The translations under genes and the position numbers were made by a program. 64,000 nt of DNA, from assembly GCA_021204865.1 (NCBI GenBank), contig JAJPYQ010000058.1, positions 1-64,000 of the forward strand, written 5' to 3'. Under the pieces are notes generated by a model. That model was given only the letters and a program-made list of their open reading frames with translations, was not told the origin of the DNA and did not search any database. Position 1 is the stretch's first letter; the number at the start of each line of letters is the position of its first letter. Source of the DNA: Prevotellaceae bacterium (GTDB lineage Bacteria > Bacteroidota > Bacteroidia > Bacteroidales > Bacteroidaceae). Shown piece by piece: positions 26,930 through 34,705 of the stretch.

Positions 26930-27067
26930 CGACGGACGAGTTACAAACGGTCCGACGGAGGAGTTCCAAACGGTCCGACGGACGAGTTACAAACGGTCCG
27001 ACGGAGGAGTTCCAAACGGTCCGACGGAGGAGTTCCAAACGGTCCGACGGAGGAGTTCCAATGCGTT
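26930..27067. repeat. 23-bp tandem array, CGACGGAGGAGTTCC family
   Basis: Six 23-bp units start at 26930, 26953, 26976, 26999, 27022 and 27045, with a partial seventh to about 27083. Two sub-variants are present: CGACGGACGAGTTAC in units 1 and 3, and CGACGGAGGAGTTCC in units 2, 4, 5 and 6. Units 1-5 end AAACGGTC or a near variant. It fills the gap between tsaE and cysE and reaches into the tsaE stop region. Confidence 0.85.
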
Positions 27068-27079
27068 CGACGAAGCGAT

Positions 27080-27490
27080 TCAGAAGGATAGGATACGTGT
27101 GCCGTCGGGCTGCACCGTGAAGCTGACATGGACCGCCTCAGGGGGAAGGAGGCTCTCCACAAGCTCGGGCCACTCTATAAGGCAGAGACGGCCGCTCGAG
27201 AAGTAGTCGAGGCAGCCGATGTCCAGCGCCTCCTCCGTCTTTGAGAGGCGGTAGAAGTCGAAGTGATATACAGGCTCGCCTTGAGGGGTCTCGTACTCGT
27301 TGATGATGGCGAAGCTTGGCGAGCAGACGGTGTCGCTTACTCCGAGCTCTTGGCAGAGAGCTTTGACGAACGTCGTCTTGCCCGCCCCCATAGCGCCGTG
27401 CAGGGCGAAGACGGTATGGCTGCCCATCGCCTCGTGGAACTGCCTTGCAGCCTCGCCTAAGCCGTCGAGTGAGCTTATCTTTATCTGCAT
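27080..27490 (-). CDS. tsaE: tRNA threonylcarbamoyladenosine ATPase subunit
   Basis: 136-residue ATPase that works with TsaB and TsaD to make t6A37 in tRNA. Walker A is LHGAMGAGKTTFVKAL. Further family motifs are VCSPSFAIINEY, the HFDFYRL strand and LIEWPELVESLLP. The start is one base after the porX stop, so the two are one transcript. Confidence 0.94.
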   Translation of the reverse strand: MQIKISSLDGLGEAARQFHEAMGSHTVFALHGAMGAGKTTFVKALCQELGVSDTVCSPSFAIINEYETPQGEPVYHFDFYRLSKTEEALDIGCLDYFSSGRLCLIEWPELVESLLPPEAVHVSFTVQPDGTRILSF

Positions 27491-27491
27491 G

Positions 27492-29045
27492 TCAGCGTTG
27501 TTTGCCCCGCAGGGTTATTAGCGGTATGAGCATCTCCTCCAAGGACACGCCCCCGTGCTGGAACGTGTCGCGGAAGTAGTTGACGTAGTAGTTGTAGTTG
27601 TTCGGGTAGGCGAAGAAGCTGTTGCCCGTGGCGAAGATGTAGCTTGTGCTGAGATTGGGGGCGGGCAGCTCCGCCTGGCTGGGCTTGAGTATCTCCACCA
27701 CCTCCTTGGGGTTGTACTTGAGGTTGCGCCCCAGCTTGTAGCGCAGGTTAGTGTTCGTGTTCTTGTCGCCTACGACCTTGACGGGGTTCGAGCAGCGTAT
27801 GCTGCCGTGGTCAGTGGTTAGGATAAGGGTGCAGGGGCTTGCCGACAAGGCTCTGAACAGCTCCTTCACTGCCGAGTGTCGGAACCAGCTCAGGGTGATG
27901 CTGCGGTAAGCCGCCTCGTTGTTAGCCAGCTCCCTCACCATACGGCTCTCCGTGCGGGCGTGGGAGAGCATGTCGATGAAGTTAAGCACCACGACGTTAA
28001 GGTCGTTCTGACGGAGGTTGGGAAGCTGCTGCACCAGCTTCTCCGCCCCAAGGGAATCGTTGACCTTGTGGTAAGAGAACGAGTTGCGGCGGCGGAAGCG
28101 GCGGAGCTGCGTCTCAATCATCGGCGCCTCGTTCATGTTCTTGCCCTCCTCCGAGTCCTCGTCCACCCAGAGGTCGGGGAACATCCGCTCGATGGCAGAG
28201 GGCATAAGACCGCTGAAGATGGCGTTGCGTGCGTACTGGGTGACCGTCGGCAGGATGCTGCAATAAAGGCTCTCCTCGATGGTGAAGAGGGACGAGAGCT
28301 CGGGGGCGAGCGTCTGCCACTGGTCGAAGCGCAGGTTGTCCACCACGATGAGGAACACCTTCTGCCCCTCGTCGAGCAGGGGGAAGACGACGCGCTTGAA
28401 AATGTCTGGGCTCATCAGCGGGCGGTCTGCCGAGCCGCCTACCCAGTCGAGGTAGTGCCGCCTGACGAACTTGGCGAACATACTGTTAGCCTCGCTCTTC
28501 TGCGCCTCAAGGGTCTCCAGCATCGCACTGTCCGCCTCCGCCAGCTCACGCTCCCAGTAGAGCAGGCGCTTGTAGACCTCCGCCCAGTCGTCGAAGGTGA
28601 GGGAGTCGTTTATCTGCGTGGCCAGCTCGGCGAAGCTCCGCTGGTACTTGCTCTGCGTCACCTCCTGCGTTATCTCCCTCTGGTGTATGTTCTTCTTCAG
28701 CGTGAGCAGTATCTGCGTGGGGTTGACGGGCTTGATGAGGTAGTCGGCAATCTTGCTGCCGATGGCTTGGTTCATCAGGTTCTCCTCCTCGCTCTTGGTC
28801 ACCATAACGACGGGCGTGGCGGGGGCTACCTCCTTTATGCGGGAGAGCGTCTCCAAGCCGCTCAGGCCAGGCATGTTCTCGTCCAGAAGGATGAGGTCGT
28901 ACTGCCGCTCGGCGCACCGCTCGATGGCGTCCGAGCCGTTGCTCACGGTGTCCACCTCATAGTCCTTGCCCTTGAGGTAGATGATGTAGGCGGTGAGGAG
29001 CTCAATCTCGTCGTCCACCCACAGAAGTCTGTATTTCGTCGTCAT
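27492..29045 (-). CDS. porX: PorX, response regulator with PglZ domain (T9SS)
   Basis: 517 residues. Receiver domain (residues 1-120): acidic pair in LLWVDDEIEL, phospho-acceptor in LILLDENMPGLSGLE, then VMVTKSEEE and the conserved Lys in DYLIKPVNP. A helical linker leads to an alkaline-phosphatase-fold PglZ domain with FLIVVDNLRFDQWQ and LTTDHGSIR, the metal-binding segments. PorX with the sensor PorY controls T9SS gene expression in Porphyromonas, and its effector domain hydrolyses oligonucleotides. Here it adjoins porW and is about 13 kb from the T9SS core operon, consistent with that role. Confidence 0.93.
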   Translation of the reverse strand: MTTKYRLLWVDDEIELLTAYIIYLKGKDYEVDTVSNGSDAIERCAERQYDLILLDENMPGLSGLETLSRIKEVAPATPVVMVTKSEEENLMNQAIGSKIADYLIKPVNPTQILLTLKKNIHQREITQEVTQSKYQRSFAELATQINDSLTFDDWAEVYKRLLYWERELAEADSAMLETLEAQKSEANSMFAKFVRRHYLDWVGGSADRPLMSPDIFKRVVFPLLDEGQKVFLIVVDNLRFDQWQTLAPELSSLFTIEESLYCSILPTVTQYARNAIFSGLMPSAIERMFPDLWVDEDSEEGKNMNEAPMIETQLRRFRRRNSFSYHKVNDSLGAEKLVQQLPNLRQNDLNVVVLNFIDMLSHARTESRMVRELANNEAAYRSITLSWFRHSAVKELFRALSASPCTLILTTDHGSIRCSNPVKVVGDKNTNTNLRYKLGRNLKYNPKEVVEILKPSQAELPAPNLSTSYIFATGNSFFAYPNNYNYYVNYFRDTFQHGGVSLEEMLIPLITLRGKQR

Positions 29046-29103
29046 ATTCCTTTATATATAATGTTCCTGCCTCTTAGCCCCGAAGGGGTATGCCGGTGGC
29101 CGC

Positions 29104-29243
29104 AAAGGGCCTCTACACCCCTTCGGGGAAAGGGGTCTACACCCCTTTGGGGAAAGGGGTCTACACCCCTTCGGGGAAAGAGGTCTACACCCTTTCGGGG
29201 AAAAGGGTCTACACCCCTTTGCCAAAAGGCCTCTACAGACCCA
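29104..29243. repeat. 24-bp hairpin array, GTCTACACCCC family (porX side)
   Basis: About six 24-bp units of the same hairpin family as 22220-22339, filling the gap between porX and porW. Stems vary and the CTAC loop is constant. The last unit is degenerate and runs up to the porW stop codon. Confidence 0.85.
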
Positions 29244-32120
29244 TTAGAAGCCATACGGGAAGTCATCCTCCTCCTCTTCCTCCTCCTCGCCCTCGGGCTG
29301 GGGCTCCTCGTCGTCGTAGTTGCGTATCTCGAGGTCGGTGGGCTCGTCGAGGCGCAGGTCGTCGGGCACCCGCATCGGGGCGAACTCCGTGTCGTAGAAC
29401 TCCTTATACTCGTCGAAGCTGAACGCCACGCCTATGAGCTGGAGGTTGTCCTCGCTGATTAGCAGGGTGCGTATGCCGTCCAGCACTATCGCCATGTGCT
29501 CGTCGCTGTAGAGCCGCTGGGCGTAGGCGTGCACCTCGTCGTAGCTGAGGAAGCCCTTGACGCACATCATCGAGAGCTGCTCCTGGTCCATTATCTCTAT
29601 CTCGAAGTTGCGCACCTGATAGCTCGTGAAGTTGTAGTTCGCCACCTCGTAGAGCAGCTGGTCCTCGTCGAGGCTGCCCTTGGGGTAAGCCAGCACGAAG
29701 TTGAAGGTGGTGATGCGGGTAGCGCTCAGCGTGTCCTCGGTTATCGAGTCCCCGTCGAGCAGGTTGAAGCGCCTCCGCTTCCAGATGTCGCTCGAGTCGT
29801 ACTTGCTGTCGCTCAGGAGCCTGCCCTCCTGCACGCCCTTCACAATGCCGCCCGCAATCTCCGCCACCTCTTCCTTGCCGTAAGTGTTGATGATCTCCTG
29901 CAAGAGAGCGAGGAACTCCTTGTGCTGGTGCGTGTACAAGAGGCTCATCGCCTGAATGAACATAATGCGGGCTCGGTGCTTGCCCTCGGGGAAGTTCTGC
30001 GTGTGGAACTCATAGTTGCGAGCCACCTCGCTGTAGCGGTTCGCCTTGTAAGCCTCGTAAGTGGCGGCGTAGATGGAGTCCTCAATGTGCTTGCCGTCGC
30101 GGGCTATCATGTCGTAGTTCGGGTTGGCAAGCAGTATGGCCTTCTTGTCCTCGGGGAAGGTGGAGATGAGCAACTGGCGGTAACGCTCGCTCTCCTCCTC
30201 GTCCTCCAGTCGGCCGTAGAGCAGGAAGAGGTGGTAGTAGACATTCGCCACGGAGCTCTGGTCGTAGTCGGGGAAGTCACGCAAGAGGCGCAGCAGCAGC
30301 CCGAGGGCGTAGGGGAAGTTCTGTATCTTCTCCATCGCTATGATGCCCCCGTTGTACAGCCCGTCGCTCAGCAGCTCGTTCGACAGCTCCATCTGTTCCT
30401 CCGTGAAAGGTATCTGCGCAAGGTAATACTCGCGGCTGTGAGGGTCGTTCTGCAACGAGTCAAGGCGCGCCTGCTCCTCCTCCGACAGCTCCTCCAAGTC
30501 GCCCCCTATCGAGTCCGCCTCCTCACTGTAGTCGTAGCCCTCGCCCTCGTCGCCAGCCTCAGAGCGAGGCTTCTGGCTGAGCCTCCAGTTGTCCTCGTTC
30601 GCCCTCTTGCCCCACTTCTTCTGGAAGTCCTGCTTGCCGCTCGCCTTCGTCGTGGGGTTGTAGAAGTACCACGCCCCCTTGGCGGCATTGTTGGCGCTCG
30701 TGGCAGCGTTCACGGCAGCCTGCTGCTGCTGGCGGGCAGCCTGCGTGGCAGCCTGGGCAGACGCCATAGCCTCCTTCTTCGCCTCCTCCTTCTCCTTCTT
30801 CTTCAGCTCAGCTATCACCCTGTCAATGGCAGCCAGATACTCCTTCTCAGGCAGCTTGGCGAGCACCTGAAGGCTGTCCTGCAGCTTTATGGCGCTCAGG
30901 TGCGGCTCCGCCTCGTCAAGTATCTTCGAGCGCCGCTCCGCCTCGTCGTACTCCTCGTGCTCTTTGCCGAGGATGGCGATGCACTCCTGGTAGGTGCGCT
31001 GAGCGTCGATGTACTTCTCCATCTCCCAGTAGAGCTGCGAGAGCCTCAACAGCAGCACAGCCTTCGCAATGCCGTTGCGTGTGCTCTCCTCCGCCCCCTT
31101 CTCGTAAGCCCACGTGCAGCGAATGGTGTCGCCCTCGCTCAGGTAGATGTTGCCGATGGCGTAGTACACCTGGTCCAAGTAGTCCTTGTTCTTGTCGCTC
31201 TTCGCCATGCGCTGCAGCTTCTTTATCATCTTCTTAGCCTGCCCCCTCGACACCACCTCCGTCTCGGCTATGCGGGCGTTGAAGGCGAGCTCGTAGGGCG
31301 GATTGCTGCGTATCACCTTCGAGTAGTACTTATAGGCGTTGCCGTTGTCACCCAGCTCCCCGTAGAGCTGCCCCGTGAGGTACTTAAGGCGCGAGCGCTC
31401 GAGCTTGCTGCGGGTGTGCGAGATGGTCTTCTTCACCAGCGGTATGGCCTGGTCGTACTGGTGAGTGAGTATGAGGTAGGCGGCCTGCGTGGCGTCCCTC
31501 TCCTTCGCCCCCTTCACCGACACCGTGTCATGCCGCATCTTGCCCAGCACGTCCTCAGCGTCGTAAGGCCACTCGAGAGCCACGTAGCAGCGCGCCAGCC
31601 ACGCCTTTGCCACGCTGTACACCTCGGGCTGGGTGGAGTAGAGGCGTATGATGTAGTTGAACGTCGAGGCGGCCTCGATGAACTCCCCCTGGGCGAACTG
31701 TGCCTTGCCCATCAAGAGCCACGAGTTCTTCAGGTAAGGGTTGAACTCCTTGCGCTGCAGGTAAGCCTTCTGCTTTGGGGACTTCTTCTTTCCCGCCTTC
31801 ACGGTTGGGCGCTTCTTTATGCTGTGCAGCTTGATGGCCTTCTCGCACTTCGTTATGGCGGTCTCGTAGTTGCTCGCGCCCATCTTAGCCGTCGCCTCGT
31901 TCGTCTGTATTATCATGGGCAGCAATGCGGTGTAGTCGTCCTGATGCCCCTTCTCCTGCGCCTCGATGCCCGCGTCGTAAGCCACCTCACCGTTGTACAT
32001 CGTGTTGAAGCGAGCCGTCACCGAGTGGAAGAAGCGGGTGCCCCCCGTGTTCTTCTTCGTGGAGCAAGAGGCGAGCGTGAGGCAGATGATTATGATAATG
32101 GAATGACGCAGGCAACGCAT
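29244..32120 (-). CDS. porW: PorW/SprE, TPR lipoprotein of T9SS
   Basis: 958 residues. Lipoprotein signal LTLASC (Cys about residue 19), then GTRFFHSVTARFNTMYNGEVAY, the characteristic start of SprE/PorW proteins. TPR-like helix pairs run through residues 60-450 (for example AQGEFIEAASTFNYIIRLYS, KYIDAQRTYQECIAIL). Next comes an Ala/Gln/Lys-rich stretch near 455-500, then a second helical half. The last residues are an acidic tail ending DDFPYGF. SprE/PorW is an outer-membrane lipoprotein needed for T9SS, thought to link the PorKN ring with the translocon. Location beside porX supports the call. Confidence 0.88.
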   Translation of the reverse strand: MRCLRHSIIIIICLTLASCSTKKNTGGTRFFHSVTARFNTMYNGEVAYDAGIEAQEKGHQDDYTALLPMIIQTNEATAKMGASNYETAITKCEKAIKLHSIKKRPTVKAGKKKSPKQKAYLQRKEFNPYLKNSWLLMGKAQFAQGEFIEAASTFNYIIRLYSTQPEVYSVAKAWLARCYVALEWPYDAEDVLGKMRHDTVSVKGAKERDATQAAYLILTHQYDQAIPLVKKTISHTRSKLERSRLKYLTGQLYGELGDNGNAYKYYSKVIRSNPPYELAFNARIAETEVVSRGQAKKMIKKLQRMAKSDKNKDYLDQVYYAIGNIYLSEGDTIRCTWAYEKGAEESTRNGIAKAVLLLRLSQLYWEMEKYIDAQRTYQECIAILGKEHEEYDEAERRSKILDEAEPHLSAIKLQDSLQVLAKLPEKEYLAAIDRVIAELKKKEKEEAKKEAMASAQAATQAARQQQQAAVNAATSANNAAKGAWYFYNPTTKASGKQDFQKKWGKRANEDNWRLSQKPRSEAGDEGEGYDYSEEADSIGGDLEELSEEEQARLDSLQNDPHSREYYLAQIPFTEEQMELSNELLSDGLYNGGIIAMEKIQNFPYALGLLLRLLRDFPDYDQSSVANVYYHLFLLYGRLEDEEESERYRQLLISTFPEDKKAILLANPNYDMIARDGKHIEDSIYAATYEAYKANRYSEVARNYEFHTQNFPEGKHRARIMFIQAMSLLYTHQHKEFLALLQEIINTYGKEEVAEIAGGIVKGVQEGRLLSDSKYDSSDIWKRRRFNLLDGDSITEDTLSATRITTFNFVLAYPKGSLDEDQLLYEVANYNFTSYQVRNFEIEIMDQEQLSMMCVKGFLSYDEVHAYAQRLYSDEHMAIVLDGIRTLLISEDNLQLIGVAFSFDEYKEFYDTEFAPMRVPDDLRLDEPTDLEIRNYDDEEPQPEGEEEEEEEDDFPYGF

Positions 32121-32147
32121 AATGATATAACGCCTTGGCAGGAGGTT

Positions 32148-32435
32148 TTATTGCCGCAGGTCGCCAACGATCATTATCACCTCGTCCCTAAGCTCCTGGG
32201 GCAGCTCCACCCGCCTCAACTCAAGGCTGCGCAGCCAGCCCGCTACCTCGTCCTCACGCATCGTGTAAAGCACGTAGCGGAACTCCTCCACCTCCGCCTC
32301 CGTGTACGAGTCGGCACTCCGCCCGCGGTATGCGTCAAGCTCCTCGTCGTCGTAATATTCCGCCTCCTTCGGAGCCGCAAGCATCTTGCGCTCGCAGGCC
32401 TCGTGCAGTCCGCAGCACTGTATGTCAGAGTTCAT
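32148..32435 (-). CDS. Conserved small Bacteroidales protein, unknown function
   Basis: 95 residues. Cys-containing start SDIQCCGLHEACERKML, then EYYDDEELDAYRGR and a helical end (EVAGWLRSLELRRVELPQEL). Homologues next to aroA are, from memory, often labelled phospholipase in Bacteroidales annotations, but no lipase motif (such as GxSxG) is visible. The ATG overlaps the end of aroA by 11 bp, so it is translationally coupled. Function unknown. Confidence 0.7.
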   Translation of the reverse strand: MNSDIQCCGLHEACERKMLAAPKEAEYYDDEELDAYRGRSADSYTEAEVEEFRYVLYTMREDEVAGWLRSLELRRVELPQELRDEVIMIVGDLRQ

Positions 32436-33669
32436 CAGCTTTGGTAATGCGGAAGGCGGCGGAGGCGAGGTCGTCCCAAAACCTTGGGTACGACTTGCTG
32501 ACCACCGAGGGATTGTTGATGCTTAAGGCACCGCAGCGCAGGCAGCAAGGCGCGAGGGACATCGCCATGCGGTGGTCGTCGTAGGTGTCTATGGAGGGAA
32601 AGGAATGAGCCTTCGTCCTCTCCCCCGTCCAGCAAATCTCGCCGTCGTCCGTAGCACCAAGGATGAAGCCCAGCTTCCCCAGCTCCGTCTGCATCGCGCG
32701 GATGCGGTCCGTCTCCTTAATCCTCAGGTTACGCAGCCCCCTGAGGCGGAACGTCACCCCAAGGCAGCAGCACGTCGCCACAAGCGTCTGCGCAAGGTCG
32801 GGCTGCTCCCTCAGGTCAAGCTCAAGGTGGCTCACCGTCATAGGGCATTTGCTAAGCCTCACCCCATCGGGGGTAAACGTGGTCCTCACCCCGAGAGGCA
32901 GGAAGAACTCACTGACACGGCTGTCGCCCTGCAGGCTCTGCCCGCACAGCCCCTCGAGCGAGACCTCCGCCCCCGCGTCCCGGCTCAGCGCCACCGCCTC
33001 ATACCAATAACTTGCTGCGCTCCAGTCAGCCTCCACACTGTACTCCACAGCCCTGTAAGGCCTCTCGCTGACGCATATAACGTCGTCCCCCTCCCACCTT
33101 GCCTCCGCCCCGAACTCCCGCATAAGGGAGAGCGTCATGTCTATGTAAGGGCGGCTCACCGTCCCGCCCGTAAGGCGCAGGCAGAGACCGCCGCTCACCC
33201 GTGGGGCAATCATAAGCAAGGCGGAGATGTACTGGCTGCTCACGTCGCCCGGCAGGCATAGCGAGCCGCCGCTCAGCTCACGTCCCTCTATGCGCAGAGG
33301 GGGGAAGCCTTCCGCCCCCATATAACTGACGCTCGCGCCAAGCTGCCTCAAGGCTGTGACAAGCACCCCTATGGGTCGCCTTAGCATGCGCTCCGTACCA
33401 GTGATTTCGTGGCAGCCCTTTGTAACGCTGAAGTAGGCGGAGAGGAAGCGCATGGCTGTGCCCGCAGCCCCGATGTCCACCAGAGTGTCGCACCCCTGCA
33501 AGGCACGCAGCATAACCCGAGTGTCGTCGCAGTCCGACAGATTGATAGGAGGATGCACACCCCCTGAGAGAGCGCTCAGAACGAGCGCCCTGTTGCTGAT
33601 GCTCTTGCTTGCGGGCAGGTTTATCACAGCCCGAAGCCTCGTGGGGGCAGCCAACGTTATGCTTTCCAT
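32425..33669 (-). CDS. aroA: 3-phosphoshikimate 1-carboxyvinyltransferase (EPSP synthase)
   Basis: Shikimate pathway enzyme joining PEP and shikimate-3-phosphate. 414 residues from the ATG at 33669; longer in-frame starts run through the promoter. Motifs: INLPASKSISNRALVLSAL, GAAGTAMRFL, GTERMLRRPI, GDVSSQYISALL, LRIKETDRI and DTYDDHRMAMSLA. The protein is slightly short and divergent: the usual LxxLGA segment reads LRQLGASVSYMG. All substrate loops are present. Confidence 0.93.
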   Translation of the reverse strand: MESITLAAPTRLRAVINLPASKSISNRALVLSALSGGVHPPINLSDCDDTRVMLRALQGCDTLVDIGAAGTAMRFLSAYFSVTKGCHEITGTERMLRRPIGVLVTALRQLGASVSYMGAEGFPPLRIEGRELSGGSLCLPGDVSSQYISALLMIAPRVSGGLCLRLTGGTVSRPYIDMTLSLMREFGAEARWEGDDVICVSERPYRAVEYSVEADWSAASYWYEAVALSRDAGAEVSLEGLCGQSLQGDSRVSEFFLPLGVRTTFTPDGVRLSKCPMTVSHLELDLREQPDLAQTLVATCCCLGVTFRLRGLRNLRIKETDRIRAMQTELGKLGFILGATDDGEICWTGERTKAHSFPSIDTYDDHRMAMSLAPCCLRCGALSINNPSVVSKSYPRFWDDLASAAFRITKADEL

Positions 33670-33697
33670 ACAGCTCCGTACGTCTTGGTTCGAGCCA

Positions 33698-33728
33698 CAA
33701 AAGTACTCAAAAGTTTGGAGCATACAAA
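33698..33728 (-). promoter_or_regulatory. Promoter of aroA
   Basis: Minus-strand TTTG (33725-33728), 19-bp spacer, TACTTTTG (33698-33705), which leaves 28 bp to the aroA ATG. It is divergent from the tRNA-Pro gene. Confidence 0.7.
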
Positions 33729-33756
33729 GAAAGTCCATACCTTTGCCCACGCTGTT

Positions 33757-33829
33757 CGGGATGTAGCGCAGTTGGTAGCGCACACGTCTGGGGGGCGCGA
33801 GGTCGCCAGTTCGAGTCTGGTCATCCCGA
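33757..33829 (+). tRNA. tRNA-Pro (GGG)
   Basis: Acceptor CGGGATG pairs with CATCCCG, D-arm GCGC/GCGC, anticodon loop CTGGGGG giving GGG, T-loop TTCGAGT. The anticodon stem CACGT/GCGCG has one A-C mismatch. The accessory island begins just downstream. Confidence 0.93.
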
Positions 33830-33842
33830 CAAGCTTAATGCC

Positions 33843-33876
33843 TAACCCCTTCCTCGTCCATGAGGAGGGGGTTTTT
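33843..33876 (+). terminator. Intrinsic terminator after tRNA-Pro
   Basis: CCCCTTCCTC pairs with GAGGAGGGGG around the loop GTCCAT, followed by TTTTT. It ends about 17 bp before the -7 box of the next gene. Confidence 0.85.
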
Positions 33877-33892
33877 GTGTACGGAAATTCCC

Positions 33893-33900
33893 TACCTTTG
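33893..33900 (+). promoter_or_regulatory. -7 box of island gene copy 1
   Basis: TACCTTTG, a perfect -7 match 31 bp before the ATG at 33932. The 12-mer TGTACGGAAATT (33878-33889) directly upstream also occurs at the same distance, 54 bp before the ATG, in copy 2 (37334-37345). No good -33 box was seen. Confidence 0.65.
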
Positions 33901-33931
33901 CCGACAAACATGAACTTCAAGACTTACGAGA

Positions 33932-34285
33932 ATGACCAAATCGGAATACACCGCCCTCTCGCTTGAGGAGAAGGAGCGCTACTGGATAAAGGCTCTCAGG
34001 CAGAAGTCATCGGACGAGATGCTCTCAACGGAACAGTACGAGTACGAGATGGAGGCGCACGTCATCTACGAGGACGAGAACATCATGCTCGTGAAGAACT
34101 ACATCGACTCCTTTGACATCTACAGGAAGGACGACCCGACAATAGGGTGGGAGGAGGAGTGGCTGGACTTCATCCTTGGCCTGGAATTGGGCAAGGGGCT
34201 GGGGCTTGAGGGCTACGAGGGGAAGACGTTCCTCGACTATATGAGGGAGAGGGAGTTCCCCCTGATGTTTCTGACTTGGATATAG
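33932..34285 (+). CDS. Island protein, 117 aa, copy 1 (possible immunity protein)
   Basis: Begins MTKSEYTALSLEEKERYWI and ends FPLMFLTWI. It is acidic, with a central VIYEDENIMLVKNYIDSFDI strand pair. The paralogue at 37388-37747 is roughly three quarters identical by eye and shares promoter and leader spacing. I do not recognise the family. It stands directly upstream of a phage/toxin-derived gene (9-bp gap), and small acidic proteins in such settings are often immunity proteins, so that role is a guess from context. Confidence 0.6.
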   Translation: MTKSEYTALSLEEKERYWIKALRQKSSDEMLSTEQYEYEMEAHVIYEDENIMLVKNYIDSFDIYRKDDPTIGWEEEWLDFILGLELGKGLGLEGYEGKTFLDYMREREFPLMFLTWI

Positions 34286-34294
34286 CGGCGCAAT

Positions 34295-34705
34295 ATGGGG
34301 TCGGGGACAAACTACAGGGCTGGGGGCGAACACCACTGGGAGGTCGTGCGGACGGTGGGCGGATACAAGGTGCTCAGGCAGATTAAGACCAGCCTCGTGA
34401 ACAACCTGCCCACGTACTCCGAGACCTCGGACTTCTACCTCAAGGAGAACGCCTCGGGCGAGATAACCCAGATGAGGGTGTACGGCAGGAAGAACAAGAG
34501 GGGCGTTAGAGAGCCCGTGATGGACGTTGACATCGGATACGTGAAGATACGCACCAACCCCGAAGGACGACATCTGCGACGAGCTGGCTGGCGACTACCC
34601 CAAGGACTTCGTCTTCGAGGGCTGGCACCCCCAGTGTATGTGTGTCTGCACGCCCATCCTCGCCACGGAGGAGCAGATGCGGGCGGAGATGGACGCTGTG
34701 ATTAA
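34295..34705 (+). pseudogene. Toxin-domain remnant joined out of frame to MuF fragment
   Basis: The reading frame from the ATG at 34295 starts MGSGTNYRAGGEHHWEVV and continues with a strand-rich domain (KVLRQIKTSLVNNLPTYS, SGEITQMRVYGRKNKRG, VMDVDIGYVKI), a style seen in polymorphic-toxin C-terminal domains. At about 34562 the sequence switches: one base later, the next frame encodes KDDICDELAGDYPKDFVFEG, the conserved end of MuF phage head proteins. In this frame the remainder is nonsense to 34705. A single extra base (G near 34562) or a recombination joint explains it. No N-terminal head domain is present. Confidence 0.6.

Noticed and set aside
26930..27067. Possible CRISPR-like array
   Set aside because: Units abut directly with no spacers, are only 23 bp, and no cas gene is present.
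32148..32435. Phospholipase
   Set aside because: A label I recall for homologues, but no lipase or phospholipase active-site motif is visible in 95 residues.
29496..32447. 983-codon open frame on the plus strand
   Set aside because: Antisense to porW, whose lipobox and TPR features identify the real strand.
33757..33829. tRNA-Pro as an attachment site of an integrated element
   Set aside because: No repeat of the tRNA 3' end was found near 38.7 or 41.6 kb and no integrase lies in the interval.
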